From positions 1-11,300 of the forward strand of contig JACQWZ010000035.1 of the NCBI GenBank assembly GCA_016209005.1: a stretch of DNA of 11,300 nt, in the 5' to 3' direction. Numbering within the stretch: the stretch's first letter is position 1; the number at the start of each line of letters is the position of its first letter. Made by a program: the position numbers and the translations under genes. Positions 1 to 5,828 of the stretch are shown in pieces. Under the pieces are notes generated by a model. That model did no database searches. It worked only from the letters and a program-made list of their open reading frames with translations, and was not told the DNA's origin. This DNA is from Candidatus Kuenenbacteria bacterium (GTDB lineage: Bacteria; Patescibacteriota; Patescibacteriia; UBA2591; PGYQ01).

Positions 1-177
1 AAGTTTAAAGTGCAAAGTGTAAAGTCGCAGTTTTAAGTTAAAAGTTTTTAATTATTTATAACTTTTAATTTTTAACTTTAACTTTGAACTTTTAATTTTA
101 AACTTTAAACTAAATGCTTATTATATTTTTATTTAAGTTAAACTATAAAATTTTTTAATAAATAACACTCAAAAAAA
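1..177 (-). other. AT-rich insertion in 23S helix 25, extends beyond window
   Basis: Directly after the helix 25 sequence the rRNA reading gives way to nearly pure A/T sequence. It contains an imperfect inverted repeat with arms AGTTTAAAGT (2-11) and ACTTTAAACT (102-111), plus inner arms 38-46 and 60-68. The first 28 bases are degenerate AAGTNNA heptamers. Helix 25 is a known site of intervening sequences in bacterial 23S rRNA, and a stem-loop of this kind is what such an insert looks like. Group I introns and ORF-bearing inserts also occur in rRNA of the Candidate Phyla Radiation. The right-hand boundary is not visible, so a truncated rRNA copy cannot be excluded. Confidence 0.6.
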
Positions 178-586
178 GGTGTACGGCTCTGACTCTTTGT
201 AAGTATATAGTTTCAGATACTATTTCATCTCCCTCACCGGGATGCTTTTGATCTTTCCCTCACGGTACTTGTTCACTATCGATTATTAGAAGTATTTAGT
301 CTTAGCATATAGTCATGCTAACTTCTCACAGAATTTCACGTGTTCCGCGATACTTAAGAAAATTATCATAAAAAATATAATCCCTTTCACCTACAGGACT
401 ATCACCTTCTTTAGTTGGACTTTCCAGACCATTTAACTAGGAAAATTATAATTTTTATCCCAACACCATAAATATTAGCTATAATTTTCTTATAACCCTT
501 TCTTAACAACGGTTTACGGCCTTTAACATTAAGAAAGTTTAGACTTTTCCCCTTTCGTTCGCCACTACTCAGGGAATCACTTTTGT

Positions 587-617
<31 letters not shown>

Positions 618-648
618 GTTCAGCGGGTTTCCTCCCGCCCAAATTTTT

Positions 649-892
649 AGACTTTTCAACAGATCTCCATTGACAAACTTTTTTTAATCTGCTATGATTA
701 TTGGTGATGTTATACAACAGCATGGATATGTGAGAAGATAGGTGCGGTTTGATATCCATATTATTTTAGACAACCCTTAAGGGTTAGTCGAAAATAAATC
801 TTATAATAAGAGCTCAAGACAAGCATCTTCTCAGTATAACATCAAATGGTCTTCTTTTTATTTAAAGGAGACCTTTTGCTTTTTAAAAATCC
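649..892 (-). other. Structured 244-nt insertion in 23S domain I (helix 13 region)
   Basis: The insertion is bounded by two 23S arms that pair with each other, 893-907 and 634-648 (CCTGCCC... with ...GGGCGGG). In E. coli the corresponding helix is short, near nt 150-180. Stems inside the insertion: an outer 10-bp stem, 834-843 with 706-715 (GATGTTATAC/GTATAACATC); a 9-bp stem, 825-833 with 731-739 (TGAGAAGAT/ATCTTCTCA); an 8-bp stem, 722-729 with 752-759 (ATGGATAT/ATATCCAT); and a long hairpin at 761-797 around AACCCTTAAGGGTT. The 9-bp and 8-bp stems interleave, so together they form a pseudoknot. I see no convincing group I intron core and no open reading frame. It may be an intervening sequence removed by RNase, or a retained rRNA expansion. 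Confidence 0.75.
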
Positions 893-1127
893 AAAAATTT
901 GGGCAGGTAACGTTGTTTTACAACGTTGAGTTTCCTCATTCGGAAATCTCCGGATCAAAGCTTGCTTGCCAGCTCCCCGAAGCTTATCGCAGGCTACTAC
1001 GTCCTTCATCGGCTTCTAATATCAAGACATCCACTATATACCTTAATAAACCCCTCACCTTTTTAAAAAAAGGTGAGTGGGTAAATATATATTTTGACTC
1101 TAACTAGAATTTAAAATCACTATTTTG

Positions 1128-1140
1128 TTGTCAAAGAACA
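1128..1140 (-). promoter_or_regulatory. boxA-like rRNA antitermination signal
   Basis: The minus strand reads TGTTCTTTGACAA about 75 nt before the 23S 5' end. This closely resembles the boxA consensus TGCTCTTTAACA, where NusB/NusE (S10) bind to make RNA polymerase termination-resistant on rRNA operons. Its position just ahead of 23S matches the usual spacer boxA. Confidence 0.6.
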
Positions 1141-1173
1141 TTTTAAAAACCGCCTTGAGGGCGGTTTTTAAAA
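1141..1173. terminator. Perfect 14-bp hairpin with T-run, between the 23S promoter and boxA
   Basis: The arms TTTTAAAAACCGCC (1141-1154) and its complement (1160-1173) are perfect, with the 5-base loop TTGAG. GC-rich stem bases followed by TTTTT on both strands make it a candidate bidirectional intrinsic terminator. On the minus strand it lies in the 23S leader, about 120 nt after the predicted start, and directly abuts boxA. A partial copy of one arm (CGGTTTTTAAAA-like) occurs near 1201-1215. It could instead be an RNase III processing hairpin. Confidence 0.55.
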
Positions 1174-1296
1174 CAAATAATAAATAAATTTTATTAGTTA
1201 TTTTAAAAACCGTTTTAAAAAACTTAAGTTAATTTTTCTAATTTTTTGCATAAAAAATACTTTAAAATAACATAAAAAATAATTTAATTCAAAATA

Positions 1297-1324
1297 ATTA
1301 TATCTACCTTTTAAAATATGTCAA
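1297..1324 (-). promoter_or_regulatory. Consensus sigma70-type promoter for 23S rRNA
   Basis: The minus strand has TTGACA (1324-1319), a 16-nt spacer and TATAAT (1302-1297). Both hexamers match the housekeeping consensus exactly, as expected for an rRNA promoter. Transcription would start near 1290 and give a leader of about 235 nt. Its presence explains how 23S can be expressed without a 16S gene upstream. Confidence 0.75.
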
Positions 1325-1340
1325 TTGTTATTTATTATTT

Positions 1341-1349
1341 TTATCCACA
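1341..1349 (+). promoter_or_regulatory. Single DnaA-box match
   Basis: TTATCCACA is an exact match to the DnaA-box consensus TTATNCACA. It lies about 17 bp upstream of the -35 element of the 23S promoter. I saw no cluster of boxes nearby, so this is not an origin. It may be chance, or a DnaA contact at the rRNA promoter. Confidence 0.3.
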
Positions 1350-1398
1350 AGTTGTAGACAATGAAATAGACAAAATTTATAAAAACAAATTTCGCAAA

Positions 1399-1426
1399 TT
1401 TTTAATTTTTAATTTTTAATTTTTAA
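1399..1426. repeat. Heptamer tandem repeat, TTTTTAA x4
   Basis: Four exact copies of TTTTTAA lie upstream of the 23S promoter, between it and the insertion sequence. They lie too far from the -35 element to be a normal UP element. The period matches the other heptameric arrays of this window. Confidence 0.8.
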
Positions 1427-1444
1427 ATAATTTCTAATAATCTA

Positions 1445-1476
1445 TAGTCCCCGCAAAACAAATTCGGGGTTTTTAT
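1445..1476 (+). repeat. Left terminal inverted repeat of the IS, also a terminator-like hairpin
   Basis: Within the inverted repeat, CCCCG (1449-1453) and CGGGG (1465-1469) form a stem followed by TTTTT. This is an intrinsic terminator shape pointing into the element. It would stop transcripts entering from outside before they reach the transposase gene, a self-limiting arrangement seen in other insertion sequences. Confidence 0.7.
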
Positions 1477-1535
1477 AATAATAATTTTATAATAATTTTA
1501 GCTAATTTTATAAATATTTGATACAATATTGGCGT

Positions 1536-1766
1536 ATGATACAAATGCGTCAATTAACAAAACAAGAAAAACAAATATTAAAAGGATATTATAAAAGTTC
1601 GGCTTGCATATTACTTCGAGACCGAGCTCATGTTTTACTTTTAGCCGATCAAGGCAGGTCGGTTAAAGATATCGCTCTCATACTTATGAGAAAAGATGAT
1701 TCTATTCGCCAGTGGTTAAATGATTTTAATCAAAAAGGATTATCAACACCAATGCCTCTAAATTAA
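1536..1766 (+). CDS. IS630 transposase, N-terminal part (frame A)
   Basis: This encodes the helix-turn-helix DNA-binding half of an IS630-type transposase. The first ATG at 1536 (MIQMRQLTKQEKQILKGY) is preferred; TTG at 1518 and ATG at 1545 are alternatives. The segment LRDRAHVLLLADQGRSVKDI followed by DSIRQWLNDFNQKGL has the pattern of the HTH that recognises IS ends. The frame stops at 1766, while the rest of the protein continues in the frame one base back. The two frames overlap from 1730 to 1766. Joining them restores the expected run from the WxxxF...GL linker to KLTREQRKEIEQIL. A -1 shift is needed. I see no canonical X XXY YYZ slippery heptamer in the correct phase (the AAAAA at 1732-1736 is out of phase), so a one-base mutation is at least as likely as programmed frameshifting. 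Confidence 0.8.
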   Translation: MIQMRQLTKQEKQILKGYYKSSACILLRDRAHVLLLADQGRSVKDIALILMRKDDSIRQWLNDFNQKGLSTPMPLN

Positions 1767-2557
1767 CCAGAGAACAAAGAAAAGAAATTGAACAAATTTT
1801 AAAAAATCCGCCATCTGATAAAGGATTACCCAAACAATTCTGGGATGTGCCAACAATTAAAAAATATATCAAAGCCGAATTTGGCATAGTTTATGAATCA
1901 AATAGATCATATTATTATTTACTTAAATTTCATGATTTGTCTTTTAAGTTGCCAACACCTTTTGATATTAAAAGAGATAAAGACCAAATTAACCTAAGAT
2001 TAAAGGAAATTCACGAGGAATTACTCCAATATTTAAATGATGATGATTGGGAAGTATTAACAGCCGATGAAACCAGAATTACTTGGGAAGCAGAAATTAG
2101 AAGAGCTTGGTTAAAGAAAAATGAAAAAACAATTGTTAAAGTTCATCAAAGCAATAAATATCAAAATTACTTTGGAGCTTTAAATCTTAAAAATAAAAAA
2201 GCTCATATAATTAGATTGGCTTGGCAAGAAACAAGAGAAATAATTAAGGCATTAAAAAAATTGTCAAAAAAATATCAAAATAAAAAAATTTGTATTTTAT
2301 GGGATAATGCTGGCTGGCATAAATCAAAAGATTTAAGAGAGCAACTTATAAAAGGAAATTTATTTGAACACATTTACCTGATTAATTTTCCGCCTTACGC
2401 GCCGGATGTTAATCCAGAGGAACATGTTTGGAATTCTGGAAAAAATATGTTGGGCAATCTTGATTTACATTCATTTGAAGAAACAAGAATGTTATTTGAA
2501 AAACATATTCGCAACAGAACCTTTAACTACAAAATACCCGAATTTGTTTTGCGGTAG
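1730..2557 (+). CDS. IS630 transposase, catalytic DDE part (frame B)
   Basis: This is the catalytic half of the transposase, which cuts and rejoins the IS ends using a DDE triad of metal ligands. The frame is open from 1730. The first ATG is only at 1847, inside the domain, so translation on its own is unlikely to give an active protein. Counting from that ATG, the triad reads D74 in LTADETRITW, D153 in CILWDNAGWH and E192 in PPYAPDVNPEEHVW, the last being the signature of the IS630/Tc1 superfamily. The stop codon (2555-2557) lies inside the right terminal inverted repeat, so the last residues (about PEFVLR) are encoded by transposase-binding DNA. Codon use is as AT-rich as in its neighbours, suggesting long residence or an AT-rich donor. 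Confidence 0.88.
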   Translation, partial: SKRIINTNASKLTREQRKEIEQILKNPPSDKGLPKQFWDVPTIKKYIKAEFGIVYESNRSYYYLLKFHDLSFKLPTPFDIKRDKDQINLRLKEIHEELLQYLNDDDWEVLTADETRITWEAEIRRAWLKKNEKTIVKVHQSNKYQNYFGALNLKNKKAHIIRLAWQETREIIKALKKLSKKYQNKKICILWDNAGWHKSKDLREQLIKGNLFEHIYLINFPPYAPDVNPEEHVWNSGKNMLGNLDLHSFEETRMLFEKHIRNRTFNYKIPEFVLR

Positions 2558-2560
2558 CTA
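2535..2560 (+). repeat. Right terminal inverted repeat of the IS
   Basis: This is the inverted match to the left end (18-bp identical core at 2537-2554). It contains the last codons and stop of the transposase gene. Its hairpin is weaker than that of the left end because the outer G/C bases differ. Confidence 0.85.
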
Positions 2561-2619
2561 TAACCCTTCATAAATATGATAACAAATAAAACGGAAACAG
2601 TCCAATTAAAAATAAGGGA

Positions 2620-2695
2620 AGCCCGCTTTTAGCCAGCCCCGCAGTAGCGTGGCAAAGATAAAAAATTCCAATTTGCGCTTAAAATCGGCTGGCGA
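2620..2695 (-). other. Structured GC-richer block downstream of tRNA-Ser
   Basis: This patch is visibly richer in G and C than its surroundings. Arms GCCAGCC (2632-2638) and GGCTGGC (2687-2693) can close around an inner stem GCAAA/TTTGC (2652-2656 with 2672-2676). No coding frame is evident. It may be the processed 3' trailer of the tRNA transcript, a small RNA or a remnant of a dispersed repeat. The remainder of 2561-2717 holds nothing else I can name. Confidence 0.3.
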
Positions 2696-2717
2696 GCTAA
2701 CTGCTTTATTTTCCAAC

Positions 2718-2812
2718 TGGCGGAGAGACAGGGATTCGAACCCTGGGTCCTAGTAAAAAACTAGAACAACACATTAGCAGTGTGCCGCTTTCGACCACTC
2801 AGCCATCTCTCC
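2718..2812 (-). tRNA. tRNA-Ser (anticodon GCU)
   Basis: This is a complete class II tRNA on the minus strand. The acceptor stem is GGAGAGA/TCTCTCC with discriminator G and an encoded CCA (2720-2718). The anticodon arm has stem GCACA/TGTGT and loop CTGCTAA, giving anticodon GCU, which reads AGC/AGU serine codons. The long variable arm GTTCTAGT/ACTAGGAC (8 pairs) is diagnostic of serine tRNA. The T arm is CAGGG-TTCGAAT-CCCTG. All stems pair well, so the gene looks functional. Confidence 0.96.
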
Positions 2813-2821
2813 ATAATTAGC

Positions 2822-2876
2822 TTTTAGTTTTTAGCTTTTAGCTTTTAGCTTTTAGCTTTTAGCTTTTAGCTTTTAG
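2822..2876. repeat. Heptamer tandem array, TTTTAGC, about 8 copies
   Basis: Seven full units and one partial unit of 7 bp, the first with T instead of C at its end, start 9 bp from the 5' end of tRNA-Ser. The array therefore occupies the expected position of that tRNA's promoter. Near-identity between copies suggests recent slippage expansion. Confidence 0.95.
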
Positions 2877-2902
2877 AAAATTTTAAATTTTAAAAAATAT
2901 TA

Positions 2903-2950
2903 AAACTAATAAACTAATAAACTAATAAACTAATAAACTAATAAACTATT
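2903..2950. repeat. Octamer tandem array, AAACTAAT x6
   Basis: Six consecutive 8-bp units, the last diverged (AAACTATT), follow the heptamer array in the gap between tRNA-Ser and the ComF-family gene. The remainder of that gap (2951-3072) is A/T-rich with GGATATTGGGATTTGG-like dispersed repeat fragments and no gene. Confidence 0.93.
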
Positions 2951-3072
2951 CTACTATTTTTCTTTATTTCTGTCTATTTTTTATCATTTATCATTTTCAA
3001 TTTTGAGGTTTGAGATTTTATTGGATATTGGGATTTGGTCATTGGGATTTATAAAATGTTTTACATTTTATT

Positions 3073-3795
3073 TTATCCTTTCGCTAAAACCAAACCAATA
3101 ATTTCTTTAGCCCCAGCTTTTTTTAACACACGAGCCGCTTCTCGTAAAGTAGATCCGGTGGTAAAAATATCGTCAAAAAGAATAATATTTTTATTTTTAA
3201 CAATTTCTGGTTGAATACAAACAAAAGCGTTTTTGATATTTTTTCTCCTTTCTTTTTCTTTGAGTTTTGTTTGAGATTTTGTGTAGCGTGTTCGTTTTAA
3301 AACATTATTAAGTATAGAAAGTTTAAATTCTTTGGCAATTTCTTGAACTAATAATTCCGATTGATTAAATCCTCGTTCAAATAAACGTTTTCGATGAAGA
3401 GAAATTGGAACCAAAAAATAAGAATCATTAAACAAAAAATTTAATTTTGATTGATAAAGAAAATCTATAATAATTTTTCCAAGCGGTTTGGCTAAATCGC
3501 GAATATGGTTATATTTAAAAATATGAATGGCTTGCTTAAAAATTTTTTCTTCATAAGAAGACGTAATAAAAATATTTTTTAAAGGAGAATGAGCCAAACA
3601 TTGTTGGCAAATGCATCCCATTCGAGCTGGTTTTTCGCAAAATGGACAAAAATTTTTTAAATTTAAATTAATTTTTTTAAAACATTCTTCGCAAAGCCAA
3701 ACATTTTCTTTCTGACACCCAACGCATTTAATGGGAAAAAGAAGGTCAAGGAAGAAGTTAATAATTTTTTTAAAAAATTTCAAAAATTTTATCAT
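3073..3795 (-). CDS. comF: ComF-family amidophosphoribosyltransferase-like protein
   Basis: This 240-residue protein belongs to the ComF/GntX family, linked in other bacteria to natural transformation, where ComF acts with the DNA-uptake and single-strand DNA machinery in the cytoplasm. The N-terminus holds a zinc-finger-like set of cysteines: C24xxC27, C35xxC38, C50xxC53, C61, C63 and C66. The C-terminal phosphoribosyltransferase domain has the PRPP-loop motif ILFDDIFTTGST near residues 205-216. PISLHRKRLFERGFNQSELL near residue 130 is the other typical ComF block. Length is normal. ATG at 3795 begins just before the conserved FFKKIINFFLDLLFP segment and is the only sensible start. It stands alone between two repeat-rich gaps. 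Many Candidate Phyla Radiation genomes carry com genes, but no other com gene lies in this window. Confidence 0.93.
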   Translation of the reverse strand: MIKFLKFFKKIINFFLDLLFPIKCVGCQKENVWLCEECFKKINLNLKNFCPFCEKPARMGCICQQCLAHSPLKNIFITSSYEEKIFKQAIHIFKYNHIRDLAKPLGKIIIDFLYQSKLNFLFNDSYFLVPISLHRKRLFERGFNQSELLVQEIAKEFKLSILNNVLKRTRYTKSQTKLKEKERRKNIKNAFVCIQPEIVKNKNIILFDDIFTTGSTLREAARVLKKAGAKEIIGLVLAKG

Positions 3796-3916
3796 ATGTC
3801 AAAATTTAAAGTAACCCGTAACGAACAATAAAAAATGTAAAATGTAAATATCAAAATGAAAAATGACAATGCCAGCTAGAGGTTGGTCACTTTCTGGGTG
3901 ACAAAAATTAAAGTAT

Positions 3917-4098
3917 AAATCCCAATATCTAAATCCCAATGCCAAATAAAATTCCAAACCCAAAATCCCAAAAAATAACATAATTTATCCCTCACCTTTT
4001 TGAGTTATTTGAAAATAATTTTAATTAGTACTAAAAGGTGAGGGATTTATTTTGATTTGAGATTTTGGGATCTTATTGGATATTTGATATTGGGATTT
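3917..4098. repeat. Nested inverted repeats filling the comF-recX gap
   Basis: Three pairs of complementary arms nest inside one another: AAATCCCAATATC (3917-3929) with 4086-4098, CCCAAAATC (3959-3967) with 4061-4069, and ATCCCTCACCTTTT (3987-4000) with 4033-4046. Together they could form one long hairpin or cruciform of about 180 nt. A further short palindrome, CCGCCAACTGGCGG, follows at about 4103-4116. The 3799-4131 gap has no credible gene. Translations here are repeat-derived. Confidence 0.8.
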
Positions 4099-4131
4099 GG
4101 GTCCGCCAACTGGCGGATTGATTTTTTATTT

Positions 4132-4680
4132 TTACATTTTTTTACATTCTGCATTTAATACCTCAGTTATTTCATCGCCATTATATCCTTTTTGTTGAAG
4201 AAATAAATAAAGTTTATTGTTAATTTGGCTGGTTTTTTTCCAATCATTTTTGTATTTTTTTTGCAACTGCTCGCGTTTTAATTTGGTTAATTCAATAATT
4301 CGCGTTAAATCTTGTTTGAATTTTTTTCTAAATTCACTAATTGTTTTTTTGACAATATCTTTTTTAATTAAACGGTTTAACATTTTTTGTCTAATTCGTT
4401 TTAAACCGTCTTTTTTGTTAATTAGATAATTTAATAAATTGCGGGCGTATTCTTTTTCATTTAAAAAACCATATTCTTTAATTAAAGATATGGCGATTTT
4501 TGTGTTTTCTCGATTATAATTTTGATAACGTTGAGAATGAGGATAATATTTTTTAAGATTTATTATTTTTTGAATTAATTTTTCTTCCGAATAATTTCTT
4601 TTAGAAAGATAATCTAAAAGTTTATTATAAATATTTTTAAGATCAACATTATTTTCAATTTTTTCAATTAAATTTTTCAT
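4132..4680 (-). CDS. recX: RecX-family recombination regulator
   Basis: This 182-residue, very lysine-rich protein has the RecX three-helix repeat pattern. An N-terminal repeat holds LLDYLSKRNYSEEKLIQKI (about 21-40). A central block has ISLIKEYGFLNEKEYARNLLNYLINKKDGLKRIRQKMLNRLIKKDIV, the core signature with the LKEYGF(L)N-E and G-xx-RIRQ-L motifs. A C-terminal KLYLFLQQKGYNGDEITEVL ends the protein. RecX binds RecA filaments and limits their extension; recA itself is not in the window. A 71-nt gap separates the gene from the MazG-like gene upstream, so co-transcription is possible. No Shine-Dalgarno sequence precedes the ATG at 4680. Confidence 0.85.
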   Translation of the reverse strand: MKNLIEKIENNVDLKNIYNKLLDYLSKRNYSEEKLIQKIINLKKYYPHSQRYQNYNRENTKIAISLIKEYGFLNEKEYARNLLNYLINKKDGLKRIRQKMLNRLIKKDIVKKTISEFRKKFKQDLTRIIELTKLKREQLQKKYKNDWKKTSQINNKLYLFLQQKGYNGDEITEVLNAECKKM

Positions 4681-4751
4681 TTTAAAAAAATTGATTAAAA
4701 AGTGGCTAAATTTAAAAATAGATCATTTTTTTCGCTCAACTATGCTGGTTT

Positions 4752-5099
4752 TTAGTCATCGTTTTTCGGGGACAGTCCCCTTTTATATTTTTTTAAACGT
4801 TCATCTAATTCATTCATAGTTTTGATAAATGCCTGCTCTATATCTATATTAAATCTTTGCGCTAAAACTAAAATACTAAATAAGCAATCCGCTAATTCGT
4901 GGGCTATTTTATTATCAACGTCTTCGATTTCCCTTATTCCTTCTTTTACCATTATTAATTTCATTAAATCGCCAACATCTCCGACAAAACCTTGCATAAT
5001 TTGAGTATTGGTCCATTCTTTACCGAATTTATCCAATTCTATTTTTGAATATCTTTTTTTAATTTCAACAGCCCTTTTGCTTAAATTTTTTAATTCCAT
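4752..5099 (-). CDS. MazG-like nucleotide pyrophosphohydrolase
   Basis: This protein of about 115 residues belongs to the all-alpha NTP pyrophosphohydrolase superfamily (MazG/dUTPase type), which removes non-canonical or excess nucleoside triphosphates. I start it at ATG 5099 (MELKNLSKRAVEIKKRY), the usual family beginning. An in-frame TTG at 5144 would add 15 poorly conserved residues. The second metal-binding motif is clear: HELADCLFSIL carries ExxD. The first, normally ExxE, is DVGDLMKL, so both glutamates appear as aspartate. DUF-type MazG relatives with altered motifs exist, so activity is likely but not certain. The last codons include the 13-bp palindrome GGGGACTGTCCCC (4768-4780), which gives the C-terminal RGLSP stretch. 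Confidence 0.82.
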   Translation of the reverse strand: MELKNLSKRAVEIKKRYSKIELDKFGKEWTNTQIMQGFVGDVGDLMKLIMVKEGIREIEDVDNKIAHELADCLFSILVLAQRFNIDIEQAFIKTMNELDERLKKYKRGLSPKNDD

Positions 5100-5156
5100 A
5101 AATTTTAATTTTAATAATTTTATGTTTGGGTTCACGAAACTCAAACAATAAAAAAT

Positions 5157-5741
5157 TTATTTTTTTGCTTTTTTGTTTTTTCGGCCAAGAGCTGTCCGCC
5201 CTCTGGGTGGCTTATTTATCTTATTTTTCTTAACCAACACAACTTTCTTTTTAATTCCAAAACCACATAAAACCGCGTTTTCTAATTTAACAAAATCCTT
5301 TACTGCCATTTCTATTGAATGATTAAAACTGCCTGAAGCGAAAATCGCTTTTTTTATTTTATTCAAATTTTTTTCCATAACCACTGGCAATTTATGAAAA
5401 CCGCCAAAAGCGCTTATTGCTCCAGCTTTAATTTTTAACAATTTTTTCATTGCATTTTCACCGGGAATTTTAACAGCTTGTATTTTTTTGCCGGTTGTTT
5501 TGCTAATCTGCTCGGCTAATTTTTTAAAATCCAAATTGTGATCAGCCGGTAAAATCGCTAAATAATAATCTTTTCCAACCGCCACCAACAAAGTTTTTAC
5601 CACTTCATTTAATTTTTTATTCATTGTCGCGGCGACATCATGCGCCGTGTACACGGTTTTATGTTCCAATATATTATACTTGGCTTTTGCTTTATCCAAA
5701 TATTTGGCTAATGTTTGAGGAAATTTTAATTTTTTTGTCAT
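5157..5741 (-). CDS. ybaK: YbaK/ProX-type aminoacyl-tRNA deacylase
   Basis: This 194-residue protein has the YbaK fold, whose members hydrolyse mischarged tRNAs such as Cys-tRNA-Pro or Ala-tRNA-Pro in trans and so protect translation fidelity. Family features seen: YNILEHKTVYTAHDVAATMNKK (about 22-43), VVKTLLVAVGKDYYLAILPADHNLDFKKLA (with the conserved K in VVKTLL), the GAISAFGG loop near residue 111, and IFASGSFNHSIEM near residue 134. The body ends near residue 165. The remaining ~30 residues are a lysine/arginine-rich tail unusual for the family. Part of that tail (PPRGRTALG) is encoded by a GC-richer palindromic patch near 5186-5215, suggesting extension by a dispersed repeat. The start is ATG at 5741, preceded by AAAAATTTT and no Shine-Dalgarno. 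Confidence 0.88.
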   Translation of the reverse strand: MTKKLKFPQTLAKYLDKAKAKYNILEHKTVYTAHDVAATMNKKLNEVVKTLLVAVGKDYYLAILPADHNLDFKKLAEQISKTTGKKIQAVKIPGENAMKKLLKIKAGAISAFGGFHKLPVVMEKNLNKIKKAIFASGSFNHSIEMAVKDFVKLENAVLCGFGIKKKVVLVKKNKINKPPRGRTALGRKNKKAKK

Positions 5742-5750
5742 AAAATTTTT

Positions 5751-5782
5751 ATTAATTGTGGCAAATTTGCCGTAATTAAAAT
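5751..5782. repeat. Palindromic repeat, copy 1, upstream of the ybaK gene
   Basis: Near-palindrome of 32 bp centred on GGCAAATTTGCC (5760-5771), 10 bp upstream of the ybaK start. A diverged copy lies at 7466-7497. It could be an operator or part of a mobile palindromic repeat. I saw no clear -10/-35 pair here. Confidence 0.55.
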
Positions 5783-5828
5783 TAGAAGTTCAATGTTTAG
5801 AGATTCGACCTCCAAACACTCAGGTGTT

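Larger units (their letters stand above)
1445..2560 (+). mobile_element. IS630-family insertion sequence, about 1.1 kb
   Basis: The ends are inverted copies of each other. The left end starts TAGTCCCCGCAAAACAAATT; the right end, read inwards, starts TAGCTACCGCAAAACAAATT. The 18-bp core CCGCAAAACAAATTCGGG is identical at 1451-1468 and 2554-2537. TA dinucleotides flank both ends (1443-1444 and 2561-2562), matching the TA target duplication of IS630/Tc1-mariner elements. Because TATA is present at each end, the exact boundary is ambiguous by 2 bp. The element lies between the 23S gene and tRNA-Ser and is the only plus-strand unit in the window. Its length fits the family. Activity is uncertain because the transposase is split between two frames. 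Confidence 0.88.

Noticed and set aside
649..892. Group I self-splicing intron in 23S
   Set aside because: The pseudoknot is suggestive, but I could not identify a convincing core (P7 guanosine site, P3-P8) or proper splice-site bases; kept as an unclassified structured insertion.
913..1107. 64-codon plus-strand open frame
   Set aside because: Antisense to the conserved 5' end of 23S rRNA and its leader hairpin.
1341..1349. Replication origin
   Set aside because: Only one DnaA box, no dnaA or dnaN gene, no cluster of boxes.
2822..2950. CRISPR array
   Set aside because: Units are 7-8 bp and contiguous without spacers; simple tandem repeats.
3799..3981. 60-codon minus-strand open frame with hydrophobic product
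   Set aside because: Built from dispersed TTGGGATTTGG-type repeats in the comF-recX gap; no family pattern.
4217..4429. Plus-strand frame opposite recX
   Set aside because: Antisense shadow of a clear RecX coding sequence in AT-rich DNA.
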